NCBI RefSeq assembly: GCF_036373705.1
Contig: NC_089868.1
Span: 17,590,520-17,654,519, forward strand
Length of the DNA stretch: 64,000 nucleotides
Direction: 5' to 3'
From: Amia ocellicauda
Taxonomy: Eukaryota; Chordata; Actinopteri; Amiiformes; Amiidae
Shown here: one piece after another, positions 51,920-62,001 of the stretch
Layout: each line of letters begins with the position of its first letter
Position numbering within the stretch: position 1 is the first letter of the stretch
The notes under the pieces: generated by a model
The model's database searches: none
What the model was told of the DNA's origin: nothing
What the model saw: only the letters and a program-made list of their open reading frames with translations
Position numbers and translations under genes: made by a program

Positions 51920-52057
51920 TTACTTGTGTTGCAGGTTTAAGTAGCGGTGGTGGTCTCGGGGTCGTGTGCCCTTGCGTCTCTGCAGCAGATGGGGCCGGGC
52001 CCCCGTGTTGGCTTTCTTCAGAGCATGAAACTTCCAGGCCGCTGCGATCTGCTCCAC
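51920..52057 (-). CDS. btbd19: BTBD19 last coding exon
   Basis: The acceptor is GTCCCGGCAG; 45 codons to TAA at 51922-51920. It begins VEQIAAAWKFHALKK and ends DHHRYLNLQHK. The VEQI-x-AWK-HAL and HHR-(Y/F)L-(D/N)L motifs are those of the BTBD19 C-terminus. Confidence 0.93.
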   Translation of the reverse strand: MEQIAAAWKFHALKKANTGARPHLLQRRKGTRPRDHHRYLNLQHK

Positions 52058-55000
52058 CTGCCGGGACAAAAAAACAAAAGAAGGGTTCTAATCTGTTCAA
52101 TTCTTTTGCTTGCTGAGTAAAAAAAAAAAAAAACTCAGGGTGCTCCTTTACTTTGGCAAGAGGAGAGTCATCCATCTTTTGTCTGCATGGAAGACAAAGG
52201 CAAACGCTCAGCCTAACTGAAGTGCGATTCCACATATTTGTTTTCACAATGTTGAGTCCATTTCTGACAATTTTCGAATGGTATTGTGCACTTCAGCAAA
52301 TCATAAGAATTATTTTTTGTTGCTGATTAACAGTTAATTTTCAAAGACATTGCATACAGTTTAAAGTTGCATACAGTTTACAGTATGTAGGAGTGTGTGT
52401 TTACTGACAAATTACTATAGAGTAAAATACACAGTACTGCTGAAATACAGTGGTATTAATATGCTCTGGTTCTGACCTGCTTTGCCTGTTGGATCCCGAG
52501 TCCTAATGTATGGACCTGTAAGAAGGACTGCAAGGATGCTGGTTCAATAGGGCTCAGAGGGCTGTGATAAGTAGTCAGGCCAAGGCAGAAAGTAATGTGT
52601 GGCCCTCACTCTTTCCACTTTCACTTTGTGTTGTGTCGATCAGCCCATTTCAGGCTGAACATGGGCTGGTGTTTTGAATGTCATGTTTGAATCTCAATCA
52701 ATACACAAACACATACATGTATATCAGCAGCAGCAGCCATTATCCATACACTGCAAAGTGACGGGGTCCCCAAGATTTTTTACACTAGTTTCAATGTGCA
52801 GCGTTTCCTTTCCAGGTCACACCAGCAAATCTCATTTAATCTTCATGTCTTTTATGTGGTCATCTTCTAGTCTTTATTCATCTCTTGGGATCCATTTGAT
52901 AGCTTCATTTGTCTATCTTTGGTCTGTTAGTCTTGCAATGTGTCTGACCCATCACCATTTTAACGTTTGTTAACTTTTAATTCAGGTAGGTTGCCAATAA
53001 TTTTTATTACAAAAAAAGAAAAAGTGCTGAAAAAAGATTGCCACGACTATACTAAATTAATTTGTGGAAAAAAAAAAGTGTTTTAATCTTTCTTAATCAC
53101 GAAAACTGGAAGAAAAGACCATACAATACTTATATTATTAAAAACTCAAATCACTACACATTGATTGGCATGTGAAAGACAACTAGAAAAAAGTTAACAT
53201 GCAGCTTCATAGACAGCATCTTGTCCTTCTAGGGTAAAATAACAAAATCCAAAGCTCACACAGTGAAGATGACATTGCATTGCACTGTCATATCCTACAA
53301 CGGCAACGGAGAGGAGAGGAGCAGCTCAGAGTTAATGAGTAGGACCCCACTGTCAGTGCTGGTGTTTAGTAGTCTGCAAGGCAGGAGACTAGACTATCAC
53401 ATGACATCCCTTATCCCAGTCACAGCATCTGCATCCCAATTACACCCGGGCACTGCTGCATGCTGAGCATTGATATTCACCACACCATATTAATCCTGTG
53501 ACCCCCTGCTGGGCAGACAGATTTCTAAGGCTTTGTTAGGGGTATTAAACCAACGCTTTAACATGTAAAGGTAATGGTTGTCAGTAGTAGCATGGTTCTG
53601 GCTTCTAACATCTTAATCCCCCCCCCCCAAAATAAAAATAAAAACATTTAAAAGACATAATTCTTCTCCCCCACATTCTTCCCAGTTACTGAAAAATCAT
53701 GTGAAAGATATCAAGTAAATGTATAACTCTTAATACAGGCCCACATCTATAGGCAAATCAGTTTTGTAAGAAGAACTAGATAAAAATATGTAACTATTAA
53801 AAAAAAAAAAAAAAATCAAAAACAATCACAATGGATTAAAGCTTATTCCACTATTAGATACAAAAACAGCAGGATAAGGATAGCAGTATTTGAAGCACAT
53901 TTCATTAATTCATTAGAGTACCACTAAGGGCAGCAGCCACTGGAATACTAAACTATTCTTCGAATTTATAATTGTACTGATTGTATTACAATCACAAAAT
54001 TGGACATTTTGGGGTTTAAAAAGGAAAAAACTTCAATAAAATGTGATTTCATTACATTACTAAAACTGCAAACTGAAAGATAATCATAGACAGGAATAGT
54101 AGGCCAATATATGGTGACTATTTTAACCAATGAATGGATGTTTTGTAGTAATCGACTACATTGGATCATATTCATTTTTAAAGTTAAAACCTATATTGTG
54201 GACCTACAAATCTACACTTTTTTGGATCAAGGTGAATAAAATAATTGGTTAATCTTCAGGGACACAAGGAGCCATTTTTTGAGAAAAGAAGGTTCACACG
54301 AGATTAACAGATTTCTTTAGGTTCTTGCTTCCACTCAATGCAACTTCTTGCAAAGTACATCTTTGCTTGAAAAGCGGTGGTATCGATTAGATGACAAACT
54401 CAGCCCTGCAGACCTCCTTGAGCTCACAGTGATGTCTTGAGTGGGTATTGATTATGTACATACTTACAGGAACAAGACTGTCTTTGTGGTTGTCTTTCTC
54501 CAGCCTGGTGAGCTCATCTGGGGAGAGCAGAGCCAGCCGCAGCTCCTTCACAGCATCTTTGACTACTTCCGGCAGCGGCTGCTCCAGGACTACCTTTGGT
54601 TCATTCACCATACAAAGTGGTAACAGCATTAGGCTTTTTTTCCATTAGTTTACCCCAGGGCTTACAAGGGAAGCCCAACCTTAAATGACAGTTTTCATAT
54701 AGCTTAAAAATGTTGATTCATGAGGCTTGGCATTGGGATTTCCTTTTCAGACAAGCCATTATTTATCTTGATATTTATTGCTAAAAGTGAAGGGATGTGA
54801 GTAAGAGATTAAGAATGATTGCACAGCATTTCATACCTTGTGAAAACATTGGTTTGTGTGTGCAGGTATTTGCCGGCAGATGTAATCAGCAGGTTTACGT
54901 AAACAATGCGCTTTACTTCACAGAAATAATATGCTTTATAAAGATAAGACGGAAAAGTGAAGTCCTGACTTTCATCACCATTCTCTTTATCGAAGGCTGG

Positions 55001-58000
55001 GGCTGAAGGTGGGGGGGTTCTTAACGCCCTGCTCATTACGCACACCTAAACCACAGCCGCAAGGTTACAGTCACTATGGAAACAGGGAGTGCGAGGAGAT
55101 GGTTTTCACATTACATTTCTATGTCTGCTTTAGAAGGAAAGAAAGAAAAGAAGGCTTTGTGTGGTACTCTCGTCCGCCTGTTACGTACTGAATTGACGTG
55201 AGCCCACTCGCGCACAGCACACAGGAGTTCCAGCTCGTCAATCAGCAGCGAGTCGCTCTGCAGGATGGGAACCAGGGCCAGGTCTGACAGCTCATGGAAG
55301 CCACGGGTCTTTACAATCTCCTGCCAACAGGAAGACTACAATTAAGAGGTGGGGGAGGGGGGAGTCATGTAGAATAAACACAGTCAAATAATCCGTGACT
55401 GAGAAAGCAGATAAAGAGGAACTGTTCCAAGAGCAACAAGTTCACACCTTTTCCTAATCAGGAACATGCATATATCGCACATTTGCTCTCGCCAGTGGAT
55501 GTTTCTTGTATTGTTAATTTATAATCCAACAAAGTCAATAAAAGCATGAATAAAAAACAGGAGAGTGGACGCACCGCACCCACTTGTAAGCTGATTTGGT
55601 AGAGACTTGTTATTAAATGCAGTACAGCATGTTGCTACTAACAGTGTTTGTATCAGATACCACTGCACTGCCCAGACAGCTTTTTTATGTTGCTTTCAGA
55701 GTTGCTAGGTAAACACTTCAAAAGATTAGACTGAAGTATTCAAAATGTGTTGAGGGCATGTTTTGGTTTCCAACACAGAGTGAGAGTGTTCACCTGGAGC
55801 TACAAGATTATATATTGTACAAGTTATATAACACTGAATTGTATTTGCTTTTGAGGTGCAGTGCCATTCTTAACAGCAACATTGTATCTTCAGTGTACTG
55901 CTATAACAAAATACTTCAGCTTTTCAGATTGCACATTTCTGCTTTTAAAACTCGCTACACAAATTAATCTATGTTTTCATAATTAAAAATACCAATTAAA
56001 AAAAACAATTAAGGCCCTTCAGCACGTGTATACATTTTGCATCATTATTAAGCGTTTTTAAAGCTATGAGCCATCAATCACAACATATATTGACCACTGA
56101 CAATGCTCATCATGCCAGACTATATAAAAAAGAGGTATAAGGGTCAAAACTATCCATCTGTTTATTTTTGTTATGTCTCACCATACATTTAGGGTCATAA
56201 CATACAAATTCAAGCCCAAGAGACTTCCCTCTGTATTTGAACTGCAAACATTTACATACATTAACGTGTTTGTCTTATTTGACTTACCATCCTCACGTAA
56301 TTCAAAAGTTAACATAAAATAGGCAGCTGCCATTCAATCAATCACTGGCATATTCCCACCATTCATCCGCTCAATAAAGGAGATTCACAAGACAAACTCA
56401 CTGATTTAAAAGCTGACCCAAACCCTGACAGTGTTTTGTTTTAATGTATGTCATCCCATGCTTGAAGCTCTTAGAGAAAGGTCATGCTGAGGTGAGAAAG
56501 GTCAGACGTCCCCTTCTCTGAGAGCAATGGGGATTGCACAAGATGTTACCACGAAGTGTTTAATAGCTACTAATACACTTCCCCCATCCCATAAACACAG
56601 TAGGAGTGACAGCATGGGAGCCAGGAGTGTCTGGCATATAATCTGGTGCTTCGAACTGAAAATATGTAATTTTAATTTTAATATGTAATTTCTAAATAAA
56701 CCACGTTTTAACATGAACACAAAGGATGTAGCTCACAATATCTTCTAATATGTACACTCACCTAAAGGATTATTAGGAACACCTGTTCAATTTCTCATTA
56801 ATGCAATTATCTAACCAACCAATCACATGGCAGTTGCTTCAATGCATTTAGGGGTGTGGTCCTGGTCAAGACAATCTCCTGAACTCCAAACTGAATGTCT
56901 GAATGGGAAAGAAAGGTGATTTAAGCAATTTTGAGCGTGGCATGGTTGTTGGTGCCAGACGGGCCGGTCTGAGTATTTCACAATCTGCTCAGTTACTGGG
57001 ATTTTCACGCACAACTATTTCTAGGGTTTACAAAGAATGGTGTGAAAAGGGAAAAACATCCAGTATGCGGCAGTCCTGTGGGGGCGAAAATGCCTTGTTG
57101 ATGCTAGAGGTCAGAGGAGAATGGGCCGACTGATTCAAGCTGATAGAAGAGCAACTTTGACTGAAATAACCACTCGTTACAACCGAGGTATGCAGCAAAG
57201 CATTTGTGAAGCCACAACACGTACAACCTTGATGCGGATGGGCTACAACAGCAGAAGACCCCACCGGGTACCACTCATCTCCACTACAAATAGGAAAAAG
57301 AGGCTACAATTTGCACAAGCTCACCAAAATTGGACAGTTGAAGACTGGAAAAATGTTGCCTGGTCTGATGAGTCTCGATTTCTGTTGAGACATTCAGATG
57401 GTAGAGTCAGAATTTGGCGTAAACAGAATGAGAACATGGATCCATCATGCCTTGTTACCACTGTGCAGGCTGGTGGTGGTGGTGTAATGGTGTGGGGGAT
57501 GTTTTCTTGGCACACTTTAGGCCCCTTAGTGCCAATTGGGCATCGTTTAAATGCCACGGCCTACCTGAGCATTGTTTCTGACCATGTCCATCCCTTTATG
57601 ACCACCATGTACCCATCCTCTGATGGCTACTTCCAGCAGGATAATGCACCATGTCACAAAGGTCGAATCATTTCAAATTGGTTTCTTGAACATGACAATG
57701 AGTTCACTGTACTAAACTGGCCCCCACAGTCACCAGATCTCAACCCAATAGAGCATCTTTGGGATGTGGTGGAACGGGAGCTTCGTGCCCTGGATGTGCA
57801 TCCCACAAATCTCCATCAACTGCAAGATGCTAGCCTATCAATATGGGCCAACATTTCTAAAGAATGCTTTCAGCACCTTGTTGAATAAATGCCACGTAGA
57901 ATTAAGGCAGTTCTGAAGGCGAAAGGGGGTCAAACACAGTATTAGTATGGTGTTCCTAATAATCCTTTAGGTGAGTGTATTTGCATTGCTCAAGGGTTTT

Positions 58001-60223
58001 AATAAAACTGGATTGTTAACATTTTGTTAAATATTTTGTACCTATAGGCGGGCGGGGGGGTTGAATAATGAAAGGAAAGGTGATGCTCGTCTTTGCTAGC
58101 CTTGACTCAATACATAAACATACGAATTGTGGGGCTTGTTTTTTGGAACCTATAGAATAAAAAAAAACTCTGAGCAAATGAGGCATTCATCTTTGAGGAT
58201 GCTGTTTCATAACCAGCATGGTGCACTCTACATCTAATTAAACTAAAAAGTAACAGGGCGCTGTGTTCCTAATGGGGAGTTGTTCCAGCGCTAACCACAT
58301 GAATGACTCAGAAGATCCAGCCCTGGCTATTAACACCAGCAGTCTTCCTGCCTGCAGTCCCACTGAGCAATACAGCTCCGGCTCCTTCATTTCAAACTGC
58401 TACAATTGTTTTGGGGACGTGTTGACTTAAGATGCAAGGATGGAAGGAAAATAAATTAGCAAAATGACTCATGGCGCTGAACATTTTTATAATGACAGGA
58501 TATAGATATTTCCATAGTAACAGGTTCCTCAGCTCAAGGTGATCCACCTTAAAGTGTATGGACCTGTTAATGGAAATGTATAGGAAGGTGATAATTAACT
58601 ATCACTCAAAATACACCAAGAATTGTATCACTTATCAATAACGGTCATTTGTAAAGCTATCTATCCTGCATACTAATTCAGACCTATTTTATAACCATCA
58701 TGCCACTGCTCAGTACAATGGAGTTACAAATCAGAAATGATATCCACTTAATGCACTCTAAGAAGAACTAATATAATTAGATTAAAAAATACTATTATAA
58801 AAGAACATGCATTGAAAATAATCTGGGGGGATGCTTACAATGCAGACACATATTTAATATTCAATTCCATGTTGAAAACTTGACAATCGCACAATGGAAT
58901 AATTGTGGTGCAAGTCAGTGCCATTGTGATATGGCATTCCTACAATTTTCTTCTGCAACTTGGGTCTGTGGCACTGGATCAATATTTATTTATGTGGTTT
59001 CTCATATCTGAATCAGCATTATTAGCCGTGTTCATGCCTGGTTCATCTGAAATGCTAATCATCCTCTTCTGTATTGTTGTGCATTATACAGTAGATAGCA
59101 GATTTTAGCGTTGGTTCAGGATAGAAAATTTCAAAACTAAATCCATGTTAGATGATGAAATATGTTGTGCCGGACTCTCCCTGGCAGGGATAGTTGAATG
59201 ACTAGGGCAAATATTTATTAAATTCATCACTTCTATAAGAGTTTGCAAAATGTTCTTGATTGGCTATAAAAATGTGTTTAGTTTGATAAGTTTGAGCATC
59301 CAGTCAGATCAGATGGGGTAGTAGGTATTTACATGTGAGGGTAGAACATTTCTTAAGGCAGAAATGTGACATGAAATTCAACCAGGGAAATCACGGATGA
59401 CTTCCAACAACCTTGGAGTCCAAATGCTGATGAATCGCTGGGCTGCAACAGCATTAAATAATTAAATTTACACACGGGAAAGCGATCTTGAGTCCCAAAT
59501 GTGTGTGTGTGTGTATGTGTGAGTGAGAGAGTCTGATCAAAAAACTAATACAGAAAAATAATTTAAACTCAGATTTTGTATTTAAATTATATTTTCAGTG
59601 TTGTCAGTAATGTATAAAGCAAAGACAAAACATAATTGCCAAATTCCCCTACCTGGGTGTGAATGACATTGATGAGTATTCACAGCACAAAACACCTTTT
59701 TATCTGCTGCTCTGCATATATGGGTATCTCTCTTATTTTCCACAAGGCATATCATGCGGCTTCCTCTTGAACTAAAGAACAATCTGAAGAGCGATTGTCT
59801 TGGAGCGAGTCTCCATGGGAAACCTTACTTGCAATTCATTCCCTTCAATCTGAATCATCAAGAAAAATGTCCAAAAAACACCACAATGTAAAGGAAGTCA
59901 GTTGTGATCAGAAGTGGTCATTAATTCTAATTCTTTTTCCTTTCACAGTAGTAGTAAGTAAAGGCTTTCTCCTGCAGTCACAGAAATATGGTGTCTCAAG
60001 TAACAAACATTATAATAATAAAAGAATGCTTAAAGAACAAAAGTCTAATTTTGTCTCGGATGTATAAAAGCCTGCCAATTAAATGATGACACCACTCTAT
60101 ATTCACGATTTCCCATTATACACCCACTTCCCAATAACTCAGCCTAGCACCTACCCGAGTGTGATTTTCTATAAACGTGAGGCACGTCTCCTTCATATCA
60201 AATTGGCCGTATGTCACTGCAGC
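51920..60223 (-). CDS. btbd19: BTBD19 (BTB/POZ domain protein 19), C-terminal four exons
   Basis: Four minus-strand exons join in phase 0 throughout and give 154 codons plus stop. They match the C-terminal half of vertebrate BTBD19 as I recall it: AAVTYGQFDMKETCLTFIEN, then GFHELSDLALVPILQSDSLL, then VKELRLALLSPDELTRLEKD, and finally VEQIAAAWKFHALKK with the C-terminal RPRDHHRYLNL. The order corresponds to the end of the BTB-linked helices, the BACK-type domain and the conserved C-terminus. BTB-BACK proteins often act as cullin-3 adaptors, but BTBD19 itself has no settled function. The BTB-domain exons are absent from the window and must lie beyond base 64000. One 4.8-kb intron carries a DD36E transposon. 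Confidence 0.92.
52058..54467. other. BTBD19 intron
   Basis: A 2.4-kb AT-rich intron with short A-runs (52118-52132, 53802-53814) and a C-run (53619-53628). No other feature seen. Confidence 0.6.
54468..54593 (-). CDS. btbd19: BTBD19 exon (BACK-type region)
   Basis: The donor is a perfect GTAAGT; the acceptor is a weaker CCAAAG with little pyrimidine tract. There are 42 codons, starting VVLEQPLPEVVKDAVKELRL and ending DNHKDSLVP. Both boundaries match the expected exon limits against the recalled human protein (AVLERP... to ...LIP). Confidence 0.93.
55189..55320 (-). CDS. btbd19: BTBD19 exon (BACK-type region)
   Basis: The acceptor is TTGGCAG and the donor GTACGT; 44 codons, starting EIVKTRGFHELSDLALVPIL and ending LCAVREWAHVNS. 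The DELEL-x-CAVREWA pattern is typical of BACK-type domains. Confidence 0.94.
55321..56754. other. BTBD19 intron, part left of the transposon
   Basis: AT-rich intron sequence without a recognisable feature. Confidence 0.6.
56755..57977 (+). mobile_element. Tc1/mariner DNA transposon, DD36E type, almost intact (1,223 bp)
   Basis: The terminal inverted repeats are perfect over 29 bp (left 56755-56783, right 57949-57977, beginning CACTCACCTAAAGG). TA dinucleotides flank both ends, as expected for Tc1/mariner target sites. It encodes one transposase gene on the plus strand. The spacing between the second and third catalytic acidic residues (36) suggests the DD36E group described as Incomer. It lies inside a BTBD19 intron, antisense to the gene. 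Perfect ends and few lesions point to recent insertion. Confidence 0.95.
56903..57888 (+). pseudogene. Tc1/mariner DD36E transposase, one frameshift
   Basis: This is a cut-and-paste transposase acting on the flanking inverted repeats. The N-terminal part (56903 to about 57085) has a helix-turn-helix DNA-binding region: SISQSAQLLGFSRTTISRVY. The catalytic part has the three acidic residues in AWSDESRF, YFQQDNAPCH and SPDLNPIEHLWD, with 36 residues between the second Asp and the Glu. The coding sequence is complete to TAA at 57886-57888. A frameshift at the G-run 57080-57084 (net +2 or -1 against the frame downstream) splits it into two open frames, so the copy is probably inactive unless the shift is an assembly error. 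Confidence 0.93.
57978..60154. other. BTBD19 intron, part right of the transposon
   Basis: AT-rich intron sequence with a G-run near 58048 and a short TG stretch near 59502-59520. No other feature seen. Confidence 0.6.
60155..60223 (-). CDS. btbd19: BTBD19 exon (helices after the BTB domain)
   Basis: The acceptor is TTATTTTTCAG and the donor GTAGGT; 23 codons, phase 0 at both ends. It reads AAVTYGQFDMKETCLTFIEN then HTR. It aligns with the recalled QVAVTFG...RCVAFIEAH segment of BTBD19 and joins in frame to EIVKTRG. Confidence 0.9.
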
Positions 60224-60661
60224 CTGAAAAATAAAAAAGCAACAACAATAGTTTATGCCAGGCAACACTATTGAAGATGCCCCCCCACATCATACACAGA
60301 CAGATACACAGACATTGTATGTGAATAATTTAGCATTGTTCTGTTAGGAGGAAAGCTCAACTGGAATAGAATATTTATTGCTTCTAGGACACTGACATTG
60401 TTTTCATTCAAAAAGTAACAATGAATTTAAGCTAATGATAATGGCTTTACCTGAAGAAGGGTATGGTGTTTAAATCGAATCTAATATTTAACTTCTTCCA
60501 GTATCTTATCACAATTTATTAGACTTAAAAAGTCAAACTTTGTCAAACTGTAATTTTGTGAAAGATAAGAAATAGTTTGAGTTCTGTCATAGCAAAAAGA
60601 CACACTTACAACCACTTTGTATCCTAAGACACTACATACAAAAACCAATAGGGGCTCAAAC
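60224..60661. other. BTBD19 intron, proximal part
   Basis: AT-rich sequence between the most upstream BTBD19 exon in the window and the palindromic element. Nothing recognised. Confidence 0.6.
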
Positions 60662-62001
60662 TATGGAGGGTGATCAATGCCAAAATTAAGATGAACGTGA
60701 TTATGAACATGAAGATGAACATGAACAGGATTATGAAGATGATTATGAAGACGAACATGAGGATTATGAACGTGAACATGAAGATGATGATTATGAGCTC
60801 TGGATAGGACAATAAGCGCACTGATCCCGCCCACCAGCTCTGATTGACAGAGTTCAATGTTTTGTCACATTGAATAAAAAAATACAAGAGACGCTACGAA
60901 ATGTAGAAGCGCACTGAGAAATGTGAATAGCAAAGAGACAAACGGGAAATAAATATATACATGTTGGAACTAATGAATGTATAAATGCATGTTGAAATAA
61001 ATAAACAAATAAATAGATGAATACATAAATAGATAGCCCTAAATGTCCATGTATTTGTATAATCGTGTATTTATTTTCTCTGTGTATGTATTTAAAATGT
61101 AAGCTTGGATAGTCCGCCATACTCTGAAACCGTGTAACTCCATGTTTGTTTGTTTTTTTAATATATATACCTAAAAAACATCTTCCATACATCATAATTC
61201 GGACCCAAAAAATTCCAGTCTCACAGTCATGCGTTTTACCGAGTACTCTGAGCCTCGCTATGGTGAATGTGCATTGTGACGCGGGAGAGCGGGGTTCGAG
61301 TCCCCGCCGAGTCGTTACGTTATGAATATAGCTTTCCTGTATCTTTATGTATGTGTACTATAGCTCCACAATACATTGTATAAAGCCTACAATTATTGCA
61401 ATAGAGTAAAATCTAGCACTTAAACTAACACCTCCCTTTATATATAGATACCGTGTGAGCGAGTAGATGCGTCTCTAAATTTTCCACACAATATGGAAAC
61501 TATTCAGTTTTAACTTCCATTGAAACACGTCTGTCCGCCCTCGCTCTGCGTCTGACTTCTGACCACTTTCTATGGCAACATTGTAAAAGCGAAGTCTGCA
61601 TCTTCATCTTCATCAGTGGTATATTTTGGGTCCAAATTATGATGTATGGATGATGTTTTTTAGGTATATTTATTTACTTATTAGTCTATTTCAACATGCA
61701 TTTATACATTCATTAGTTTCAACATGTATATATTTATTTCGCGTTTGTCTCTTTGCTATTCACATTTCTCAGTGCGCTTCTACATTTCGTTGCGTCTCTT
61801 GTATTTTTTTATTCAATGTGACAAAACATTGAACTCTGTCAATCAGAGCTGGTGAGCGGGCAGTGCGCTTATTGTCCTATCCAGAGCTCATAATCATCAT
61901 CTTCATGTTCACATTCATAATCCTCTTCATAATCATGTTAATAATCATCTTCATGTTCATAATCACGTTCATCTTAATTTTGGCACTGATCACCCTCCAT
62001 A
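60662..62001. mobile_element. palindromic repeat element with two long inverted arms, 1.34 kb
   Basis: The left arm (about 60662-61207) and right arm (about 61622-62001) are inverted copies. Both ends carry TATGGAGGGTGATCA or its complement, followed by CCAAAATTAAGATGAACG-type sequence, a shared GATGAACATGAA-rich stretch and a shared block around TGTCACATTGAATAAAAAAA. The left arm has about 130 extra bases (roughly 61013-61140). A possible 5-bp direct repeat, CAAAC, flanks it (60657-60661 and 62002-62006). This layout fits a foldback or terminal-inverted-repeat DNA transposon derivative. The superfamily is not identified. Confidence 0.75.
61252..61313 (+). ncRNA. degenerate tRNA-Asp-like sequence inside the palindrome spacer
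   Basis: The 3' half follows tRNA-Asp closely: GTGACGCGGGAGAGC, then a T-arm with stem CGGGG/CCCCG and loop TTCGAGT (61290-61306), containing a Pol III B-box. The 5' half (CCTCGCTATGGTGAA) looks like tRNA-Asp with a deletion across the D arm and A-box. A four-base acceptor pairing CTCG/CGAG remains. It is a tRNA pseudogene or the head of a tRNA-derived SINE, not a functional tRNA. Confidence 0.6.

Noticed and set aside
60854..61832. Two similar open stretches in opposite orientation
   Set aside because: They are the two arms of the palindromic repeat read in mirror image, not genes.
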